From assembly GCA_045430275.1 (NCBI GenBank), contig JAILXU010000007.1:1-64000 (forward strand): DNA of 64,000 nucleotides, written 5' to 3'. The position numbers were made by a program, and so were the translations under genes. The notes beneath the pieces are model-generated. The model worked only from the letters and a program-made list of their open reading frames with translations. It made no database searches and had not been told where the DNA came from. Shown piece by piece: positions 17,472 through 25,597 of this stretch (its first letter is position 1; every line of letters starts with the position of its first letter). The stretch comes from Oceanobacter sp045430275. GTDB lineage: Bacteria > Pseudomonadota > Gammaproteobacteria > Pseudomonadales > Oceanobacteraceae.

Positions 17472-17978
17472 TCATTGATTGTGAGCGCACCACTGCTCCA
17501 GCGCCCGGCTGAAACCCTCTTTCGAAGTGTCGGTGTTCTCGCCAAAGCTGGCACCGCATTCGTTGCTGCCACAGGTATAACCGATCATGCGCTTGACCTC
17601 GCCGTACTCCTGTATCAGCCCGACGGCAACGCCGCCCCTCAGGTAAAACCGGTTCTTGTACGAGCCGGTCGGCACCATCAAGGGCACAGGAACCACCACC
17701 ACAAACGCGCCGACACCTGCCCAGGATGTGCCGTCCTTGTAAATCAACACCTCACAGGCTTCAACAGACTCGGTAGCGTCCGGCTCTCCCCAATGTTCAG
17801 CAATGTCTGCTCTGGTATACGAACCGCTCCGCGCCTCAAACGAGAACTGGTTGCGGGCTTTGGCCAGACTGAACTCGGCTCTGACCCACTCTTTTTTGCC
17901 ATACGTGCCCACGGCTATTCCAGCGCAGCCAGAGAGCACCGTTACAAGCAGAATGATGGGGAGAATGCGAGAGGTCAT
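17472..17978 (-). CDS. Lipoprotein of unknown function
   Basis: A 168-residue protein with lipobox LSGC (about Cys18) after MTSRILPIILLVTV. The rest has a SmpA/OmlA-like hint: YTRADIAEHWGEPDATESVEACEVLIYKDGTSW resembles the 'threshold-for-folding' pattern in which a short peptide sets a G.P motif. It ends near GSNECGASFGENTDTSKEGF, with two close cysteines. It is a single gene between the AhpD-like gene and ygiQ. The role in the envelope is not known. Confidence 0.7.
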   Translation of the reverse strand: MTSRILPIILLVTVLSGCAGIAVGTYGKKEWVRAEFSLAKARNQFSFEARSGSYTRADIAEHWGEPDATESVEACEVLIYKDGTSWAGVGAFVVVVPVPLMVPTGSYKNRFYLRGGVAVGLIQEYGEVKRMIGYTCGSNECGASFGENTDTSKEGFSRALEQWCAHNQ

Positions 17979-18028
17979 AGTTCCATTAGATCACACCCAA
18001 GCCCCGCTCAGGTGTGATTGCGCTGCGC

Positions 18029-20362
18029 TTACTTCAGCTTGCGCATCCGTTTGGGCTTTGCCGCATTCGGGTTAGAGGTTTTGGGTTTTGACGCGCCGGG
18101 TCTGGCATTGGCTTTCTTGCCCGCTGGAGCGTTCTGTCCCTGTCTGCTTTTCTGGCCACTGCTTTTCTTGACGCCGGATTTCTGCCCCTGACCGGAGGAT
18201 GTACCGCGCCCTTTGGCCTTGTAGCCCGGACGTGGCGTTCTGCCTGAGGGAGCATCTTCCGCTGGAATCAAGGCATTCGGGCCTTTGCCAATCAGGTCGG
18301 CACGGCCCATCTGTTTGAGTTCTTCACGCAGCATCGGCCAGTTGCGCTCATCGTGGTAACGCAGGAAGGCTTTCTGCAAGCGGCGCTGGTTGATGTCACG
18401 CGGAATGGTGATTTTTTTGGTTTTGTAGCTCATTCGTTGCAGCGGGTTGCGCTCGGAATGGTACATGGCGGTCGCCAGAGACATCGGTGACGGGTAGAAG
18501 GTTTGCACCTGATCCACGCGCATTTTCTGTTTTTTGAGCCACAGCGCGAGGTTCATCATATCGCTGTTTTCAGTGCCCGGATGCGCCGCAATAAAGTACG
18601 GCACCAGATACTGCTCTTTGCCCGCTTCCTTCGAGAACTTGTCGAACATGCGTTTGAAGTTATCGTAGGTGCCCATGCCCGGCTTCATCATTTTGGTGAG
18701 CACGTTTTTCTCGGTGTGCTCCGGGGCAATTTTCAGCAGGCCGCCGACGTGGTGCGTCACCAGTTCACGGACGTATTCCGGGTCTTCCACCGCCAGGTCG
18801 TAGCGCAGGCCCGAAGCAATGGCGATGCGCTTAACGCCCGGCAAGGCTCGCGCAGCACGATACAGCTCGGTGGTGTGTTTGTGGCTGGTTTCGAGGTTTT
18901 TACAAATGCCGGGGAATACGCACGACAAGCGACGGCAGCTTTTCAGAATGCTTTCGCTTTTGCAGTTCAGTCGATACATGTTGGCGGTCGGGCCACCCAG
19001 ATCGGAAATCGTTCCGGTGAAGCCTGGCACCTTGTCACGAATTTCTTCGATCTCATGAATAATGCTTTCCTGCGAGCGGCTCTGAATGATGCGGCCTTCG
19101 TGTTCGGTGATGGAACAGAAGGTACAGCCACCGAAGCAACCGCGCATGATGTTGACCGAGAAACGAATCATGTCATACGCGGGAATGCGCGCTTCGCCAT
19201 AACTCGGATGCGGGATGCGCTGGTACGCAAACCCGAAGACGCTGTCCATTTCATCGGTTTCCAGCGGAATGGGCGGCGGATTCACCCACACTTCCTGGCT
19301 GCCGTGTTTCTGCATCAGTGGACGGGCGTTATACGGATTGGATTCCTGATGCAACACCCGTGACGCATGCGCATACAGCGCGCTGTCGTTGCGCACCTTG
19401 TCGAACGATGGCAAACGAATGTAGGTGGCGTCCGGGTCTAAATCGGTCTTGCGTTGCAGCGGCATCGGCACAATTCTGACCGGCATCACGTCCGGGTCTT
19501 CCCCTTCCGGTGCCTTGTTATTGTTGGATGCACAGTCGCTGGTGTTGGCTTCCTTCATTTCGTACGGGTTGGGAATGGCGTCAATCTGGCCCGGCCAGTC
19601 GATGCGGGAGGAGTCAATTTCCGTCCAGCCCGATGGCGGCGTCTGACGCACAAAGGCAGTGCCGCGCAGTTCGGTGATGTCTTCCACCTTGCGACCGTTC
19701 GCCATCGCGTGGGTCAGCTCGACAATGGCTCGCTCTGCATTACCGTAGAGCAGAATATCGGCCCCGGAATCAATCAACACCGAGCGGCGCACCTGATCGC
19801 TCCAGTAATCGTACTGGGCGATGCGGCGCAGGCTGGCTTCAATGCCTCCGACCACAATCGGCACGTCTTTATACACTTCCCGAATCTTCTGGGAATATAC
19901 AATCACGGCCCGATCCGGGCGCTTGTCCGATTCGCCGTTGGGCGTGTAGGCGTCTTCCGAGCGTACTTTCAGATCAGCGGTGTACTTGTTGATCAGGGAA
20001 TCCATATTCCCGGCAGACACCCCGAAGTAGAAATTCGGCTTGCCGAGTTTCATAAACTCTTCCGGGTTGTTCCAGTCGGGCTGACAGATCACTCCGACCC
20101 GAAAGCCCTGGCTTTCCAGCAGTCGTCCGACCACCGCCACGCCAAAACTCGGATGATCGACGTAGGCATCGCCGTTCACCAGAATGATGTCACAACTGTC
20201 CCAGCCGAGCTGATCCATTTCCTCCCGCGACATCGGCAGAAACGGCGCGGTGCCGAAACACTCGGCCCAGTAGGGATAATGCGAAAACAGCTCCGGCGTT
20301 TGGTCGCTGGAGACGATGTTTGAAGAAGAGGAAGTCGGGCTGGAATGACGGCGCTGGCTCAT
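18029..20362 (-). CDS. ygiQ: YgiQ-family radical SAM protein
   Basis: A 777-residue radical SAM protein. An N-terminal B12-binding-like region (PFLPMSREEMDQLGWDSCDI; DHPSFGVAVVGRLLE) is followed by the cluster motif CFGGCTFCSITEHEGR, with a three-cysteine CxxxCxxC that binds the 4Fe-4S cluster. The middle holds DLGGPTANMYR and KIAPEHTE motifs typical of YgiQ. The last about 90 residues are a Lys/Gly/Ser-rich basic tail (KSGVKKSSGQKSRQGQ), which is variable in the family. The reaction of YgiQ is still not established. It is a single gene. Confidence 0.92.
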   Translation of the reverse strand: MSQRRHSSPTSSSSNIVSSDQTPELFSHYPYWAECFGTAPFLPMSREEMDQLGWDSCDIILVNGDAYVDHPSFGVAVVGRLLESQGFRVGVICQPDWNNPEEFMKLGKPNFYFGVSAGNMDSLINKYTADLKVRSEDAYTPNGESDKRPDRAVIVYSQKIREVYKDVPIVVGGIEASLRRIAQYDYWSDQVRRSVLIDSGADILLYGNAERAIVELTHAMANGRKVEDITELRGTAFVRQTPPSGWTEIDSSRIDWPGQIDAIPNPYEMKEANTSDCASNNNKAPEGEDPDVMPVRIVPMPLQRKTDLDPDATYIRLPSFDKVRNDSALYAHASRVLHQESNPYNARPLMQKHGSQEVWVNPPPIPLETDEMDSVFGFAYQRIPHPSYGEARIPAYDMIRFSVNIMRGCFGGCTFCSITEHEGRIIQSRSQESIIHEIEEIRDKVPGFTGTISDLGGPTANMYRLNCKSESILKSCRRLSCVFPGICKNLETSHKHTTELYRAARALPGVKRIAIASGLRYDLAVEDPEYVRELVTHHVGGLLKIAPEHTEKNVLTKMMKPGMGTYDNFKRMFDKFSKEAGKEQYLVPYFIAAHPGTENSDMMNLALWLKKQKMRVDQVQTFYPSPMSLATAMYHSERNPLQRMSYKTKKITIPRDINQRRLQKAFLRYHDERNWPMLREELKQMGRADLIGKGPNALIPAEDAPSGRTPRPGYKAKGRGTSSGQGQKSGVKKSSGQKSRQGQNAPAGKKANARPGASKPKTSNPNAAKPKRMRKLK

Positions 20363-20420
20363 AGGGTGTCCAATTGGATCATGCGTAACCGGCTATTCTC
20401 CCAAAAACTGCCGCTCGCTT

Positions 20421-20456
20421 GAAGAAAAACCGACTAAAAAAGTCGGATTTTCTTTT
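20421..20456. terminator. Rho-independent terminator after hsdR, possibly bidirectional
   Basis: Arms CCGACT/AGTCGG with a 5-base A-rich loop, flanked by A- and T-runs on both sides. It sits between the hsdR stop and the ygiQ start on the minus strand, so it mainly ends the restriction operon. Confidence 0.75.
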
Positions 20457-20473
20457 AACACCGCTTAACGCCG

Positions 20474-23400
20474 TTAGTGACTGGCTTGCAACAGGTCAAA
20501 GATCACTTTTCGGAACCCCTGATTGCTTTTCGGGTTCGAGAGCAACTGCATCATCTGATTCTGCTGTGCCTCGTTGCTGTCGAGAATGGCGTCATCCACC
20601 GCCTGACTGAAATCCCCCAGCATGGCTTGTTCTTCGGTGTTGTTTTCCAACTGACTCATGACATGCGGATATTCTCTGACCTTGTCCCGAATGGCGTAGG
20701 CGTAATTGACCAGATCCTGATTGGTCAGCCCATCGGTGATAAAAATCTCATTCAGCTTGTCGATAATTTGCGACAAGAACTCCTCTTTTTCATCTTTTGG
20801 TTTGGCACTGCCCAGACTGTCTCCCGGTTCAATCTGATAGCCCGCTGCGTCTTCTTTCAGCTTGATGTGCTGCTGACGAATCGCAGACAGCCGGTAATGG
20901 CTGAGCACCACCTGGCTCAGGTCAATCTCGTCTTCCTCCAACACGGTTTCACGCAGCATGGGCTGCAGGTTGCGTGCGTACAGGCTGAGCTTGTCCAGAT
21001 CTTTATCGTCATAATCCACAATCTGGGACATGAACTCATAAAAGCGCACAAAGCTGCCGAGATCTTTTTTGAATATCACCAGCGTGTCTTTGGCCTTGAG
21101 GCTGTCTTTCAGGGTGTTTTCGGTATTCGCCAGCACCACCGGGTCATTGAATTGCTTGACCCGCTCGAACATGTCCCCCGCTTCCTTGCAGTCTTCAACC
21201 GCCTGTTTGTAACGTTTTTGCCAGCGATCCACCGCCGGTTTGCAGAGGTTGGCAATGGCCGCGTTGCTTTTGCTTTTCACCAGAAACGCTTCACAGAACT
21301 GCTCGACTTCCTGCCATTGAAAAACACCGGCGGCGCGTAATTTCTCGAACAGATCAAACACCAGATCCGGGTCAGACACATCGGCCAGCTCGGCGGTTTG
21401 ATAGTACGGCTGAAACGCCGCCAGAATGTCGTCTGGCTGGTTGAAGAAATCCAGCACGTAGGTGCCGCACTCGGCCTTGCCGGGAAATGTCCGGTTCAGG
21501 CGCGACAAGGTTTGCACGCATTCCACGCCGCCGAGTTTTTTATCCACGTACATGGCGCACAGCTTGGGCTGGTCAAAGCCGGTCTGGAACTTGTTGGCGA
21601 CGATCATCACCTGATAGTCGTCGCTGTCGAACGCCTTGCGCATGTCGCGTCCCTTGAGGCCGGGGTTCATGCTGTTTTCAGTAAAGGTCTCGCCCAGCAA
21701 AGCGGCGGCGGTCGGGTCGTGTTCGTCAAAGGCCACTTCGCCAGAAAACGCCACCATGGCGGTTATTTTGTCGTAACCCTTGTCGGCTATGTACTTGTCG
21801 AAGCCCAGTTTGTAGCGCACCGCTTCCTTGCGGGAGCCGGTGACCACCATGGCTTTGGCTTGTCCGCCCAGCAGGCCCATGACGTTGTCTTTGAAGTGCT
21901 CCACAATCACCTGCACTTTCTGGCTGATGTTGTAGTCGTGCAGGCGCACCCACTGGTTCAGTTTGACTTTGGCCTTTTTGCTTTCCACTTCTTCATCACG
22001 CCCGGCGATGTTCATTGCCAGGTTATAAGCGACCTTGTAGTTGGTGTAATTCTTCAGCACATCGAGAATAAACCCTTCCTCAATCGCCTGACGCATGCTG
22101 TACACGTGGAATGCTTCGGGCTTGTTGGTTTTGGAAGGCGGTTCCGCCGGATTCGGCAAGCGGCCAAACAGTTGCAGGGTTTTGTCTTTCGGGGTCGCGG
22201 TAAAGGCCAGATAACTGAGGTTGCGCAAGCTGCTGTGCTGCACGACATCGGACGCATCTTCTGTCATTGCTTCATTACTTGCAGCGTCGTTGTCCGCACC
22301 AGCATCCTCGTTCGAGATGCTGTCGGCCTTGAGCACGTCTTTTAACTTCCGCGCGGTGCTGCCGGTTTGCGAGCTGTGTGCCTCGTCGGCGATCACCACA
22401 TAATTGCGGGTTTTCAGTTGGGCGCTGTTTTCAATCGCTTTCAGCACGTACGGGAAGGTCTGGATGGTAACGATGATGATCGGCTGCGAATGCTCCAGCG
22501 CCGAGGCCAACTGCTCCGATTTGGAGCCTTCGCCTTCCTTGCGGTTAATGCGGCCCACGACACCATCGACCGAGGTGAATTGCGAGATGGTTTCCTGTAA
22601 CTGGTCGTCCAGCACCGTGCGGTCGGTGACAACAATCACCGAGTCGTACAACTTGCGGCCATCGTCACAATGCAGCGCCGACAACTGGTGCGCCGACCAC
22701 GCAATGGAGTTCGACTTGCCAGAACCGGCGCTGTGCTGAATCAGATATTTATGACCGGGGCCATCGGTCTGGGCGGCATGAATCAGCTTTCGGACGACGT
22801 CCCACTGATGATAACGCGGGAAAATCAGCGTCTCTTTTTTGGTCTTGCGGCCTTCCCAGTCTTCTTTTTCCTGAATGTCGAGGTGGACAAACCGGGCGAG
22901 AATGTTCAGCAGGTTGTCGGGCTGCAAGACCTCGTTCCACAAATAATCCGTGGCGTATTGGTTAGCCTCAGTGGGTGTATCGTTGCCTGCCCCGCCGTCT
23001 TTGGTGCCCTTGTTAAATGGCAGAAAAAAGGTGTCATTGCCTTCCAGCCGGGTGGCCATATACACCTCGTACTGGCTCACCGCGAAATGCACCAGTGCGC
23101 CACGCTTGAAGGTTAACAGCGGCTCCGGTTTTTTGGTGATCGGGTCAATCGGCAGACGGGTGGTTTTGTATTGCGTCAGGGCGTTATTGACCGACTGCTT
23201 GAACTCCGACTTCAGCTCCAGGGTGGCCACCGGCAAGCCATTGACGAACAGCACCAGATCAATGCGCCACTTTTTTGCCCGGACGCCGGTTTCGGCTTCG
23301 TATGCCTCCGTGGCCCACGGGCTGTACACCAGTTCGGGCACCACGCGCAGGCGGTTTTGCTGGTAACGGGCCAGCGTATCGGGGTTGAGGTCGTGCTCGG

Positions 23401-23761
23401 GTTTGAACTGGCACAGGCTGAAGCGGGTGCCCCGGTCGCGCAGTTCGTGGCGCAGCACGCCGAGGGTGCCAAACGTGCGGACGGTTCTGTTCGCAGCGTT
23501 CGGGTCGGCTTTGTTGAGTTGCGAGGCAACCCGCTCCAGAAACGTCTGCTCCGGGTTGGAAGGGTACAGGGCGCGGTATTTTTGCCACTGCTTGCCCTGA
23601 GTGTCTTTGACGAAACCCAGCACGTCTTCGGAGTACAACGCCAGTTCCCGGTTATAGTGTTTCGGGTCGCCGAGTAGCCAGCCGCTGGCCAGCATTTGGC
23701 GGATCATGTCGTTCTGAAACACATATTCTGTGGACTTGTCCTTGCCGTACAATACGCTCAT
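20474..23761 (-). CDS. hsdR: Type I restriction enzyme, R subunit
   Basis: A 1095-residue HsdR, the translocase/nuclease of a type I restriction system. The N-terminal nuclease core shows Asp168, then Glu182 and Lys184 in the LELKSEF motif (D...ExK). The motor has Walker A HSAGSGKSNS (about 343-352), DEAH at 459-462 and AFTATPK. An acidic, Asp/Asn/Ala-rich insertion near 480-512 interrupts the motor. The C-terminal helical region contacts HsdM. The start is the ATG at 23761, overlapping the preceding AAA gene stop by 1 bp (TGATG), so all three genes are one operon. Confidence 0.93.
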   Translation of the reverse strand: MSVLYGKDKSTEYVFQNDMIRQMLASGWLLGDPKHYNRELALYSEDVLGFVKDTQGKQWQKYRALYPSNPEQTFLERVASQLNKADPNAANRTVRTFGTLGVLRHELRDRGTRFSLCQFKPEHDLNPDTLARYQQNRLRVVPELVYSPWATEAYEAETGVRAKKWRIDLVLFVNGLPVATLELKSEFKQSVNNALTQYKTTRLPIDPITKKPEPLLTFKRGALVHFAVSQYEVYMATRLEGNDTFFLPFNKGTKDGGAGNDTPTEANQYATDYLWNEVLQPDNLLNILARFVHLDIQEKEDWEGRKTKKETLIFPRYHQWDVVRKLIHAAQTDGPGHKYLIQHSAGSGKSNSIAWSAHQLSALHCDDGRKLYDSVIVVTDRTVLDDQLQETISQFTSVDGVVGRINRKEGEGSKSEQLASALEHSQPIIIVTIQTFPYVLKAIENSAQLKTRNYVVIADEAHSSQTGSTARKLKDVLKADSISNEDAGADNDAASNEAMTEDASDVVQHSSLRNLSYLAFTATPKDKTLQLFGRLPNPAEPPSKTNKPEAFHVYSMRQAIEEGFILDVLKNYTNYKVAYNLAMNIAGRDEEVESKKAKVKLNQWVRLHDYNISQKVQVIVEHFKDNVMGLLGGQAKAMVVTGSRKEAVRYKLGFDKYIADKGYDKITAMVAFSGEVAFDEHDPTAAALLGETFTENSMNPGLKGRDMRKAFDSDDYQVMIVANKFQTGFDQPKLCAMYVDKKLGGVECVQTLSRLNRTFPGKAECGTYVLDFFNQPDDILAAFQPYYQTAELADVSDPDLVFDLFEKLRAAGVFQWQEVEQFCEAFLVKSKSNAAIANLCKPAVDRWQKRYKQAVEDCKEAGDMFERVKQFNDPVVLANTENTLKDSLKAKDTLVIFKKDLGSFVRFYEFMSQIVDYDDKDLDKLSLYARNLQPMLRETVLEEDEIDLSQVVLSHYRLSAIRQQHIKLKEDAAGYQIEPGDSLGSAKPKDEKEEFLSQIIDKLNEIFITDGLTNQDLVNYAYAIRDKVREYPHVMSQLENNTEEQAMLGDFSQAVDDAILDSNEAQQNQMMQLLSNPKSNQGFRKVIFDLLQASH

Positions 23762-25323
23762 CAATCATTCCCGTCCTTTTCCACGTCAACCGCTATCACA
23801 TTGCGTGTTGTTTTACTGAATTCCACACCGATCAAATAGATCGGCTGCTCGGGTGTTCTGAATTTATCGGCGTAGCCCTTGTCTTTAATTTGCTGAAGGG
23901 CGTCACCCTTCGCTTTATCATCGACCACTTTAAATTCAAAGATGTATATTTGCTGGTTAAACTTCAGCGTCATATCGACACGACCCACATTGGTCACATC
24001 CTCTACCGTGACATCCAGACCGAGTGACGCAAAATAAGAATAAAATACAGACGCGTAATAGCCTTCGTATGCCTGAATATGGTTATTGTTATACCATTGG
24101 TGCGGAATACTCGCATAAAAGCGGTGAAAGAGTGCTTCCAGACCGTCGAAATCATTCGCCAGCAGGCATTGATACAATTGCGCGCTGTTAATCGCTTGTG
24201 CCGATTTATCGAATACCAGCGCAGACAACAGCACATCGTTCAGGCTTTGGTAAACTTCCAGATTAGGATAGCCCAGCGTATAAAAATCCTGATTACCCAT
24301 GCGCTCCTGTTTTTTGATGGTCAAATAACCCGTTTGAAACAGCAAGGCTTCGGTGTCGATTTGACCGACTTCAAAGCTGGATAACATCGCGCTGCTGCTG
24401 AACAGATTATCCAGATTCAGTGTGACCACCTGTCGCTTGAATAACATATCCACCAAAAATGTGGGCGTTGCGCTTTCAAACCAGTAACTTTTAAACTCAC
24501 GGCTTTTGAAAAATTGCAAAATATCAAACGGGTTATAAACACCGTCACCCAACCAGTTATAGCCGTTATACCACTGACGAATGTCATCCCGGTCGACATT
24601 CAGCAATTCAGGCGCAAACACGGTATCAATATCATGATCGGTATAGCCGCAGATCGCCGAAAATTCAGGAGCCATCGTCAGATCATAGAGATTATTCAGC
24701 CCTGAAAACAAACTCACACGGGAGAACTTGCTAACTCCCGTTAACAAGCTGAATTTGATATCGGCGTCGCTGTCCTTGATGGTCGAATAGAAGCCTCTCA
24801 GGTAATCACGATTCGTTCTGGCAACGTCTGCGTTGTCTAACGCATCCAGAATCGGTTTGTCGTATTCATCAATCAGAACCACCACTTTTTGTTGCTGTTG
24901 TTGCCGTATGTGTGACAGCAAACTGCTCAGGCGTTCAGGCGCGGTGTCATACGGTGAGTGATGATTGAATTGCTGATCCAGTTGATCCAGTTGTGCCGTG
25001 ACATTTTTGTGCAAGTACTCAACAGAGCCAAAGTGTCCCTTGCCAAAGCTGAACCGTATCACCGGGTATTTAACCGACCAGTCCCATTGTTTTTCGGCAG
25101 CCAGCCCTTTAAACAGTGGCTCGTTGCCTTCAAACAGTTCTTTCAGGGTGTCGATAAACAGGCTTTTGCCAAAGCGACGAGGCCGCGACAGAAAGTAATG
25201 TTTGCCTTCTGCGATCAACTGCAGTGCCTGATCGGTTTTATCGACGTAGTAATGGTTTTCCTGACGAATCTCGCTGAAGGTCTGGATACCAATGGGCAGT
25301 CGTTTACGGGCAGTGTGGCTCAT
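23761..25323 (-). CDS. AAA-ATPase-like protein with PD-(D/E)XK nuclease-like C-terminus (DUF1703 family)
   Basis: A 520-residue protein of the AAA-ATPase_like plus PDDEXK_9 (DUF1703) family. It opens with RLPIGIQTFSEIR.....YVDKT and an ATP-loop RPRRFGKSLFIDTLKELF (about 47-64), followed by KVVVLIDEYDKPILDAL (Walker B like). The C-terminal nuclease-like domain has VGRVDMTLKFNQQIYIFEFKV, giving the D...ExK pattern. These proteins are common, often in multiple copies, and have no settled function; mobility or defence roles have been suggested. Here it is placed between hsdM and hsdR and is translationally coupled to hsdR. Confidence 0.85.
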   Translation of the reverse strand: MSHTARKRLPIGIQTFSEIRQENHYYVDKTDQALQLIAEGKHYFLSRPRRFGKSLFIDTLKELFEGNEPLFKGLAAEKQWDWSVKYPVIRFSFGKGHFGSVEYLHKNVTAQLDQLDQQFNHHSPYDTAPERLSSLLSHIRQQQQQKVVVLIDEYDKPILDALDNADVARTNRDYLRGFYSTIKDSDADIKFSLLTGVSKFSRVSLFSGLNNLYDLTMAPEFSAICGYTDHDIDTVFAPELLNVDRDDIRQWYNGYNWLGDGVYNPFDILQFFKSREFKSYWFESATPTFLVDMLFKRQVVTLNLDNLFSSSAMLSSFEVGQIDTEALLFQTGYLTIKKQERMGNQDFYTLGYPNLEVYQSLNDVLLSALVFDKSAQAINSAQLYQCLLANDFDGLEALFHRFYASIPHQWYNNNHIQAYEGYYASVFYSYFASLGLDVTVEDVTNVGRVDMTLKFNQQIYIFEFKVVDDKAKGDALQQIKDKGYADKFRTPEQPIYLIGVEFSKTTRNVIAVDVEKDGND

Positions 25324-25540
25324 ACGGGACTCGGCTTCTGTATTGAGGGATCAATTTAGCATGGCTGAGATTTGGCGGGTGGCTGCCAGCCGCGCACATC
25401 AATCTTGCCGGTAACAGCGGCGCTATTGTAATAGGGTTATCTGACCATGGGTATTCAATAAAACCAAATCAAAACCTTCTAATTGACTAGATATTTCTCA
25501 AGGCGCTGTCCCTCACAGCACCGAACTTATACCTCTATGG

Positions 25541-25583
25541 CTGTTTTCAATCACTCTCAGCACGTACGGGGAAATCTGGAGGT
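25541..25583 (-). repeat. Short hsdR-like remnant downstream of hsdM
   Basis: About 40 bp (CTGTTTTCAATCxCTxTCAG, CACGTACGGG, TCTGGA) nearly repeats hsdR at 22425-22467, in the same orientation. It lies in the 274-bp gap between hsdM and the AAA gene, exactly where a previous hsdR or hsdS partner could have ended. The rest of this gap shows no recognisable feature. Confidence 0.6.
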
Positions 25584-25597
25584 GATAGAGATTTAGT

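Noticed and set aside
18503..19363. Plus-strand frame of 286 residues inside ygiQ
   Set aside because: It is antisense to the radical SAM gene, with no domain and no ribosome site.
21398..22345. Plus-strand frame of 315 residues inside hsdR
   Set aside because: It is antisense to the helicase motor; Val/His/Gly-rich composition is typical of a shadow frame.
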